DNA of 10,666 nucleotides from Bdellovibrionales bacterium. Lineage in GTDB: Bacteria > Bdellovibrionota > Bacteriovoracia > Bacteriovoracales > Bacteriovoracaceae. Position numbers and translations under genes: made by a program. The stretch lies in contig SXUH01000330.1 in assembly GCA_005791855.1 (NCBI GenBank), positions 1 through 10,666 of the forward strand, given 5' to 3'. The stretch's first letter is position 1, and each line of letters opens with the position of its first letter. A model generated the notes under the pieces. That model made no database searches and was not told the DNA's origin. It saw only the letters and a program-made list of their open reading frames with translations. Of this stretch, positions 5,878 through 10,666 are shown piece by piece.

Positions 5878-8800
5878 TCAGGGGCGCTTGAGGTTCGCTC
5901 CGCTCTCCACGACCCACTTGTTGAGCTTCAGCTTCGTCTTCCCCTTCAGGAGGAAGGATCCGTCGGCCCGCATCCCCATCACGGTGAACTCCTCTCCCGA
6001 ACCAGTGATCACTCGGTCCCCGACGGCGATGCCGTGCTTAACGTCCATGCCCTCGAGGCTAAAGAGGCTCGACGAGTGGACGAGCTCCGAACCGTTGAGT
6101 GTGAACTGGCCGATGATTCCGTTCTTCACACGGACGAGACCACTGGTCGAAACGGCGACGACGGTCCGAAGGGTTCCGTTCTCACTGTAGGCCTTCTTCC
6201 CGACCGAGAAGTCTCCCTGGATGATCTTCTGGCCCTCCGGGGTCGCCAGCGCTCTCTGGACGGACTGCTCGAAGGTCAGGGGAGCTTCGAGGGAAAGATC
6301 ACTTCGCGGGACCTTCTTCGCTATGGTCCCGTCCTCGTAGCTGAGGGCGAAGGTACCGTCTTTCTCGAAGCCGATGACCTTCGCTGGAAAGACCTTACCG
6401 TTGACCTTGCCGTAGACCGTCTGGCCCACCGAGATCCCGTCGCGGATCCCCGTGACGGTGAGGATCGTGTCCCAGGTCCGGTCCGCGTAGACATTGCCGC
6501 TCGGGAAGCTGAGGACGTAGCGCCCGTTCTTCTGGAGGCCCACGACCGTCGCCTCGTACCACGTCGAGTCCTTGCTCGCGAGGACCTTCTGGTTCACCGC
6601 GAGGCCATCGCTGCTGCCTTCCCGCAGGGCGATCGTCCCCGGTGCCTGTTCCTCGAAGCTGCCGTCCGGATAGCGCGCGAGCACGGTCCCGTCTTTCTTG
6701 AAGCCCGCCACGCTGGCTTCGTACCACTTGTCTCCGAATTTCGCAAACACCCTCTGGTTCACCGTGACCCCGTCGCGGTCTCCGCTCCGGAGCGCAATCG
6801 TCTGCTCTAGCTGTTCCTCGAGGCTGTCGTTCGGGTACCTCGCGACGAGGTTCCCGTTGTCATGGATCGCCGCGACGGTGGCTTCGTACCACTTGCCGCC
6901 GTACTTCGCGAGGATCTTGTTCCCAACCTGGATGCCACCGGCTTCCCCGGTCTTTACTCCGAGGGAATCCTTGGTCTGCTCCTCGAGGCTCCCGTCCGGG
7001 TAGCGAGCGACGAAGTCCCCGTTACTCTGGATCCCGACCACGGTGGCGTCGTACCACTTGTTCCGGTACTTCGCGACCACCTTCTGGTTCACGGAGATCT
7101 CGCAGGAGGTCCCCGCCTTGAGGCAGAGGGATTCCCGCGTCTGCTCCTCCAGGCTATTGTCCGGGTACTTGGTGATGTAGCTCCCATCCCGGTTTAGACC
7201 GACCACGGTGGCGTCGTACCACTTACCCTTGTACTTCGCGAGGACCTTCTGCTGGACTTCGATCCCCCCGGCCGTCCCGGTGCGCACGGAGATCGTCTCC
7301 CGGGTCTGCTCCTCGAGGGAGTCGTCGGGGTACTTGACGATGAAACTTCCGTTCTCCTGCATGCCCAAGACGGTGGCATAGTACCATTTTGCGTTATACT
7401 TCGCCAGGACCCTGTCTCCGACCGAGAGGCCGTCGCGGGAGCCGGTCCGCACGGCGATCCTGTCACGCCGCTGATCGACCTCGACGTCACCGTTGGGGTA
7501 CCGGAGGGTGAGGTGGCCGTTCTCCTGAAGGGCGAGGACAGTGGCCGAGTACCACTTGGTTCCGAACTTCGCGTAGACGCTCTGGCCCACTCGAAGCTCA
7601 GTTCCTTGGGCAACTGGCTTCTCCCCGGCCGGGGCAACCACGGGGACCACCGGCGCGGGAGTCGGTGCCGGTAGCGCGGGTTTCGTCTGTGCCACCGCCG
7701 ACGGTTTCTCCGCGGGCTTCTGGGACCGGAAGCCCCAGTCCATAAACCCGTCGGTTTTATACATTTCGTTCGGGAGGATGTCCTTCCGGGCCTTCACCTC
7801 CCCCTTAGAATTGGTGAGCCTCGCCGTCGGCGACACGCTGTCGAAGATCTCCTGGGAGAGGAGGGCCAGGGGATAGCTCTGCCCTCTGAGCTCAACGGTT
7901 GCCGCTTTCGTTCCGGGACCGCCGGCGAGCGTCTCGTAGGAAGCTCCGGAGTAGAGGGACCGCAGAGACGTGGCGTAGTGGGACTTCATCGAGTCGCTGC
8001 CGCGGAGCCCTTGTTTCATCAGCGCCAGCACGTCCTGCCGGGTCACTCCAAGCCCGTAGTAGTCTTGCTTCATGAGAAGTGAGAAGATCGCCGCGAGAAC
8101 TTTCTCGTGCGCATCCGGCCTGAGCAGGCTCATGCCGTTGATCACCTTGAAGAACCCGGCCCACGCCTTCTTGTTCTGCTCCGCCGTTCCGTCTTTCGCG
8201 ACGATCAGGTCGACGAACTTCTTGGCGTAGTCCTGCACGAGGCTTCCCGTCAGCTTGGACACCTGGTCCGCTTCGGTCATGGAAAGCATGAAGTCCCACG
8301 TGTCCTGGATCGACTGGTGCCGGGCGTGGGTCTCCTCGAAGTCTTTCTTCCGGAGTGCCTCCGCGTCCGCGAGCCGCTTCTCGAAGGCCTCATCGGACTC
8401 GAAGACGGCCTTCACCAAGCCCTTTGCGATCTCCGACCCGGACGGCGACTTGGAGTACTTCTCCTTGTGTTCGGCCTGGACCTCGGTGATGGTCTTGTAC
8501 TCGGAGGCGTGGAAGTCTGCCTCCGTCTTTCCTGGGTAGACTTCGATCGCCGGGAGGAATTGTCCGACGTCGCTCGCGAGCACCATTCCGGTCGGACTCA
8601 TCTCCCGCTGGAGGGTGTTCTCCATCACCCGGGCGAGGAGCTCGTTCTTCGGCGTCGGCTTGAACTTGCTCTTCTTCGTCCCGACCGTTCCACTGGTGAG
8701 GAGCTTCTTCTTGATCGCCCAGTCTTCTTCCTTGTCGGGATGGAGCCTCAGGGCGGCCAGGGCCTTCACCTTCCGCTTGATCTGATTGTAAGTGTAATTG

Positions 8801-9183
8801 TCACGCTCGGCGTCTCTCCCGTTGGCACCTAGCTCCCCGTCCCCGATCTCGTGGATAGCTTCGAGAGCTTCTGTCTCCGTCCGGGTCGGTGCCCGGCCTA
8901 GGAGGGCGGTGTAGAGGAGATTGCGATGGAGCTTGTAGGCCAACTCTAGTCCCGTCTTCTCCTTACCCTTCGCCGTGAGGAGACGCTCTTCGATGGTGTC
9001 GATGAGGGCGATCTTCGTTGCGAGGTATTCGTCGAGAGCCGTCGGGGACTTCGGCGGAGTGAAGACGAAGCTTTCGATCTTCCCATGGCAGATGAGGGAC
9101 TCGACTCCGCTCAGGGCGAGGGCGCCGGAGGGATGGGAAAAAAAGAATAAAAGAGACAGGAGTCTCAGGAGATGGTTTTTCAC
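5878..9183 (-). CDS. Large exported protein with tandem Tudor/SH3-like repeats
   Basis: 1101 residues from a GTG start at 9183, with a stop three codons upstream and GAGG four bases before it. Residues 1-24 are a signal peptide (LLRLLSLLFFFSHPSGALA). Residues 25-480 are a charged, mostly helical domain that I do not recognise (one Cys, C32). Residues 487-525 are a Pro/Ala linker. Residues 531-966 hold eight modules with the pattern VxxxVxAKxxxKWYxATVxxxxxxGxxxxxYPDxSLEEQ; the invariant Trp falls at 544, 600, 655, 710, 765, 820 and 875, a period of 55-56, and the eighth copy has Val931 in its place. Residues about 993-1085 contain two more diverged copies (VGKKAY..., VGDRVI...). The pattern resembles Tudor/Agenet SH3-like barrels, whose Trp/Tyr cages bind ligands such as methylated side chains. 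Export points to a surface or periplasmic multivalent binder, perhaps of peptidoglycan, glycan or modified protein. Ligand and role are unknown. Confidence 0.9.
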   Translation of the reverse strand: MKNHLLRLLSLLFFFSHPSGALALSGVESLICHGKIESFVFTPPKSPTALDEYLATKIALIDTIEERLLTAKGKEKTGLELAYKLHRNLLYTALLGRAPTRTETEALEAIHEIGDGELGANGRDAERDNYTYNQIKRKVKALAALRLHPDKEEDWAIKKKLLTSGTVGTKKSKFKPTPKNELLARVMENTLQREMSPTGMVLASDVGQFLPAIEVYPGKTEADFHASEYKTITEVQAEHKEKYSKSPSGSEIAKGLVKAVFESDEAFEKRLADAEALRKKDFEETHARHQSIQDTWDFMLSMTEADQVSKLTGSLVQDYAKKFVDLIVAKDGTAEQNKKAWAGFFKVINGMSLLRPDAHEKVLAAIFSLLMKQDYYGLGVTRQDVLALMKQGLRGSDSMKSHYATSLRSLYSGASYETLAGGPGTKAATVELRGQSYPLALLSQEIFDSVSPTARLTNSKGEVKARKDILPNEMYKTDGFMDWGFRSQKPAEKPSAVAQTKPALPAPTPAPVVPVVAPAGEKPVAQGTELRVGQSVYAKFGTKWYSATVLALQENGHLTLRYPNGDVEVDQRRDRIAVRTGSRDGLSVGDRVLAKYNAKWYYATVLGMQENGSFIVKYPDDSLEEQTRETISVRTGTAGGIEVQQKVLAKYKGKWYDATVVGLNRDGSYITKYPDNSLEEQTRESLCLKAGTSCEISVNQKVVAKYRNKWYDATVVGIQSNGDFVARYPDGSLEEQTKDSLGVKTGEAGGIQVGNKILAKYGGKWYEATVAAIHDNGNLVARYPNDSLEEQLEQTIALRSGDRDGVTVNQRVFAKFGDKWYEASVAGFKKDGTVLARYPDGSFEEQAPGTIALREGSSDGLAVNQKVLASKDSTWYEATVVGLQKNGRYVLSFPSGNVYADRTWDTILTVTGIRDGISVGQTVYGKVNGKVFPAKVIGFEKDGTFALSYEDGTIAKKVPRSDLSLEAPLTFEQSVQRALATPEGQKIIQGDFSVGKKAYSENGTLRTVVAVSTSGLVRVKNGIIGQFTLNGSELVHSSSLFSLEGMDVKHGIAVGDRVITGSGEEFTVMGMRADGSFLLKGKTKLKLNKWVVESGANLKRP
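6286..7593 (-). repeat. Eight tandem intragenic repeats of about 165 bp
   Basis: Coding repeats for residues 531-966 of the repeat protein. The unit is 55-56 codons with constant length across copies 2-7. Copies 2-6 are also similar in DNA, for example the plus-strand block 'GTACCACTT' followed by 'TACTTCGC' recurs at about 7051, 7216 and 6886, while copies 1, 7 and 8 have diverged most. The regular period and the gradient from the centre indicate growth by tandem duplication, and near-identical stretches could allow copy-number change by recombination. Confidence 0.9.
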
Positions 9184-9245
9184 ACCACCTCATCGGAAAG
9201 AGAGATGGAAGATTTACAGACTTTTCTCCGACTCAGGAACTCAAG

Positions 9246-9290
9246 ATAAAAGTTTCCGGCACCCTCCACCTTCGGGAGAGCGCGCCGGAA
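9246..9290 (-). terminator. Probable intrinsic terminator of the polyglutamine protein gene
   Basis: On the minus strand TTCCGGC (9290-9284) pairs with GCCGGAA (9260-9254), enclosing a second small stem CTCC/GGAG (9278-9275 with 9267-9264), and is followed by ACTTTTATC. It lies 10 bases after the stop at 9301. The loop is long and the T-tract short, so efficiency is uncertain. It separates this gene from the downstream repeat-protein gene, whose promoter should then lie in 9184-9253; I see no convincing -35/-10 pair there. Confidence 0.5.
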
Positions 9291-9300
9291 CCATCGGAAC

Positions 9301-9984
9301 CTACAAGGTCTCGAGAGAACAGCTCACCTGGCTTAGGGTGGGCGCGGGAGCTTCGTTCTTACAGGCCTCGGCCGGTCCAACTGTTATTTCCGAGCATTCG
9401 ACGTCGCAGTTATCAAGACCGTTGTCCAAGCAGGACTTCAGGCACGAATTATCCGTGACCTTCTTCCGGATCATCTTCCCGATCACCGGCTGGACCAGTT
9501 CCTGGGTGTAGACGACGAGGTGGCATCGCACCCGTCCGTCGTTGAGGTTTTGAGAGAGGGCCTTGTCCACCTTCGCCGCGTACGGGGCCGTGCTGAAGCC
9601 CTCGACGGAAGAGCGGGCGGAGACGACCTTCTTGTTGGCGGCGATGGTCGCGAGGCTCATGATCTCTGAGTACCTCCAGGTCCCGACGTAGTTGGTCTTG
9701 ATGCCGCAGTACTGGGACTCGTCGGCGTAGTCGTAGTAGTAGTACGAGTACGGCTGCTGCTGGGCCTGTTGCTGCTGCTGTTGCTGATACTGTCCCTGCT
9801 GCTGTTGCTGCTGGGGGTTTTTGTCCTTCGACCGGAACCCGTTGGTCTTGATGAACTCGCTGATCCCCGCCTCTCCCTTGTCGTGTAACTTGAAGAGGTC
9901 CTCGTTACTTACGTGGAAGACGGTGTCGGCGTTGGCGGCAGAGGAAAGGATGACGGTTGCGAGGACGAAAGAGGCGAACTTCAT
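9301..9984 (-). CDS. Secreted cysteine-rich protein with polyglutamine and tyrosine-rich tracts
   Basis: 227 residues from ATG 9984, chosen because it begins a clear signal peptide (MKFASFVLATVILSSAANA, cleavage after residue 19) and is preceded by AAAGGGAG five bases upstream; an in-frame ATG at 10062 would add 26 non-secretory residues. Residues 58-77 contain 17 Gln in 20, followed by a Tyr-rich patch (PYSYYYYDYADESQY, 78-92). The globular part (93-227) has eight Cys (93, 154, 181, 185, 193, 197, 208, 222), an even number fitting disulfides after export; the CLKSCLDNGLDNCDVEC cluster is knot-like. Residues 97-160 look like an alpha/beta segment (YSEIMSLATIAANKKVVSAR; VRCHLVVYTQELVQP). I recognise no family. 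Gln/Tyr-rich tracts occur in amyloid-forming, adhesive or matrix proteins, so a surface-adhesion role is possible, but this is inference. A hairpin terminator follows the gene. Confidence 0.85.
   Translation of the reverse strand: MKFASFVLATVILSSAANADTVFHVSNEDLFKLHDKGEAGISEFIKTNGFRSKDKNPQQQQQQGQYQQQQQQQAQQQPYSYYYYDYADESQYCGIKTNYVGTWRYSEIMSLATIAANKKVVSARSSVEGFSTAPYAAKVDKALSQNLNDGRVRCHLVVYTQELVQPVIGKMIRKKVTDNSCLKSCLDNGLDNCDVECSEITVGPAEACKNEAPAPTLSQVSCSLETL
9754..9813 (-). repeat. CAG/CAA trinucleotide tract encoding polyglutamine
   Basis: Sixty bases of mostly CAG with some CAA codons (CTG/TTG on the plus strand) encode residues 58-77, interrupted by Gly64, Tyr66 and Ala74. Imperfect triplet repeats of this kind can change length by replication slippage in whole codons, so the tract length may vary between strains. 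Confidence 0.85.
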
Positions 9985-10018
9985 AAAAACTCCCTTTGAG
10001 GATGGTTGGTGGTGCGCC

Positions 10019-10024
10019 TTTGTA
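10019..10024 (-). promoter_or_regulatory. Weak extended -10 candidate for the polyglutamine protein gene
   Basis: On the minus strand TGC-TACAAA (-10 box 10024 to 10019) has the TGn extension and four of six matches to TATAAT, 35 bases before the ATG at 9984 and clear of the ribosome site. No acceptable -35 is seen. This is the best candidate in the 119-base gap but is weak. Confidence 0.25.
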
Positions 10025-10064
10025 GCACGGGAGTTCGCGGGGCGATGGAAAGGTGTAATCAAAC

Positions 10065-10082
10065 TGTTCGGGAGTGTTCGGG
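10065..10082. repeat. Direct repeat TGTTCGGG spaced by exactly 10 bp
   Basis: TGTTCGGG occurs at 10065-10072 and 10075-10082, one helical turn apart, in the gap upstream of the polyglutamine protein gene (about 80-100 bases before its ATG). Direct half-sites at 10-11 bp are typical of OmpR/PhoB-type response regulators, so an activator site is possible. It could also be chance. Confidence 0.3.
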
Positions 10083-10103
10083 GGATCTAAGAGCCCGGGA
10101 TCT

Positions 10104-10666
10104 CTAGCGAGGGCAGGTCCGCCCAAACTGTAGGCGGACGACGACGGAGGACGGTTCGGTCAGTTCCGAAGCATTCCCTACAGAGTCCACGGCCTGGACC
10201 GAGTACGAATGGACGCCAACCGGGACGTTCACATCCTGGTACGCGAGCCCCTCCTCTGCGACGCCGATCAAACTACCGTTCCTGTAGACCTTGAATCGCA
10301 CGGGGAAGGTCTCGAGCGCAGGATCGTGGTTCCAGGTTAGCGCCACCGCCCTACATACCTTCGAGGTGCTTGCGACGAGGCTTGTGGGAACCAGGGGAGC
10401 TGTCCCGTCGACGCTGAGGTACAAGCTCTTCTCCTGAGGCACGTGGTTCGGTGAGGTAACCCGGAAGCGAACAAGGGGAGACGCGTCTTCGCTCAGGCCC
10501 TGGGCGACCATCCGGAGGATCGCGGCCCCCGTCTCCTTAGGCCGGAGCGTGTTCACCGTTGGCGTGATCGCCGGAAGCACGCCTTTGTCCGACGACACCG
10601 ACCAGGTGTAGTCGGTCTGCGTGCAGCCGAGGGAATCTCCGTTGGCCACCGAGAGCTCGAGGTCGA
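10104..10666 (-). CDS. Fibronectin type III domain protein, 5'-truncated by the window edge
   Basis: The frame is open from the right edge, so this is the C-terminal 187 or so residues of a longer protein; the in-frame GTG at 10649 is probably internal, since the preceding codons read DLELS without a break and no ribosome site is seen. The last roughly 100 residues form a fibronectin type III domain: APLVPTSLVAS (strand A), VCRAVALTWNHD (strand B, with the typical Trp), FKVYRNGSLIGVA (strands C-C'), and VPVGVHSYSVQAVDSVGNAS (strands F-G, with the typical Tyr and VDSVGN), ending EPSSVVVRLQFGRTCPR. The preceding part (DYTWSVSSDKGVLPAI...VRFRVTSPN) is beta-rich and could be another Ig-like module. 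Such proteins are normally exported adhesins or enzyme appendages. Its N-terminus and signal peptide are outside the window. Confidence 0.85.
   Translation of the reverse strand, partial: DLELSVANGDSLGCTQTDYTWSVSSDKGVLPAITPTVNTLRPKETGAAILRMVAQGLSEDASPLVRFRVTSPNHVPQEKSLYLSVDGTAPLVPTSLVASTSKVCRAVALTWNHDPALETFPVRFKVYRNGSLIGVAEEGLAYQDVNVPVGVHSYSVQAVDSVGNASELTEPSSVVVRLQFGRTCPR

Noticed and set aside
6034..6810. A 258-codon open frame on the plus strand inside the Tudor-like gene, itself repetitive
   Set aside because: It is the reverse shadow of the 165-bp coding repeats; the 55-codon periodicity with conserved Trp/Tyr belongs to the minus strand, which has the signal peptide.
6286..7593. Regular repeats considered as a CRISPR array
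   Set aside because: The unit is 165 bp, in frame throughout and protein-coding, with no short repeat/spacer pattern and no cas genes.
8107..8832. A 241-codon plus-strand open frame opposite the N-terminal domain of the repeat protein
   Set aside because: Arg/Leu/Gly/Val-rich antisense composition, no ribosome site or motif, and fully inside a better-supported gene.
8963..9193. An overlapping minus-strand frame starting ATG at 9193 near the repeat-protein start
   Set aside because: It is out of frame with the signal peptide and the long domain; its Arg/Pro/Ser-rich translation has no features.
9985..10062. An upstream ATG start for the polyglutamine protein (253 residues)
   Set aside because: The extra 26 residues precede a textbook signal peptide, and the ribosome site AAAGGGAG fits only the ATG at 9984.

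Overview
The window is GC-rich (about 60% by eye) bacterial chromosome with dense coding, short AT-rich intergenic gaps, ATG and GTG starts and strong AGGAGG-type ribosome sites. At least six of nine genes encode exported proteins: an outer-membrane barrel, a spondin-type lipoprotein, a large SH3/Tudor-like repeat protein, a polyglutamine secreted protein, a small periplasmic protein, and probably a fibronectin-III protein. With a sigma-54 activator and a PEGA-domain membrane protein, this suggests a Gram-negative of the Bdellovibrionota/Myxococcota type ('deltaproteobacterial' style). This taxonomic reading is inference; no marker gene is present.

Layout. (1) Positions 1-3254, plus strand: the C-terminal end of a membrane-anchored PEGA-domain protein overlaps by ATGA the start of a sigma-54-dependent activator (GAF, AAA+, Fis-type helix-turn-helix). 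A 133-bp AT-richer gap with a small inverted repeat and a weak -24/-12-like element follows, then an exported outer-membrane beta-barrel protein. (2) Positions 3264-4729, minus strand: a small exported helical protein of unknown function, whose promoter is embedded in a 14-bp-arm inverted repeat, and a spondin-domain lipoprotein ending in a short intrinsic terminator. (3) Positions 4730-4893: a divergent control region with palindromes, between the spondin gene and a LysR-type regulator (4894-5781, plus) that appears to be leaderless. The LysR protein is the obvious candidate regulator of the spondin lipoprotein. (4) Positions 5878-9183, minus strand: a 1101-residue exported protein with eight tandem modules of about 55 residues that resemble Tudor/Agenet SH3-like barrels, plus degenerate modules at the end. 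(5) Positions 9301-9984, minus: a secreted, eight-cysteine protein with a polyglutamine tract and a tyrosine-rich patch. (6) Positions 10104-10666, minus: the C-terminal part of a fibronectin type III protein that runs off the right edge.

The region reads as a cell-surface/secretome neighbourhood with two local regulators. The best candidates for something undescribed are the exported Tudor-like array protein, the polyglutamine/tyrosine-rich cysteine protein, and the structured leader with a potentially sequestered ribosome site ahead of the spondin gene. No RNA genes, insertion sequences, CRISPR arrays or prophage genes were seen.
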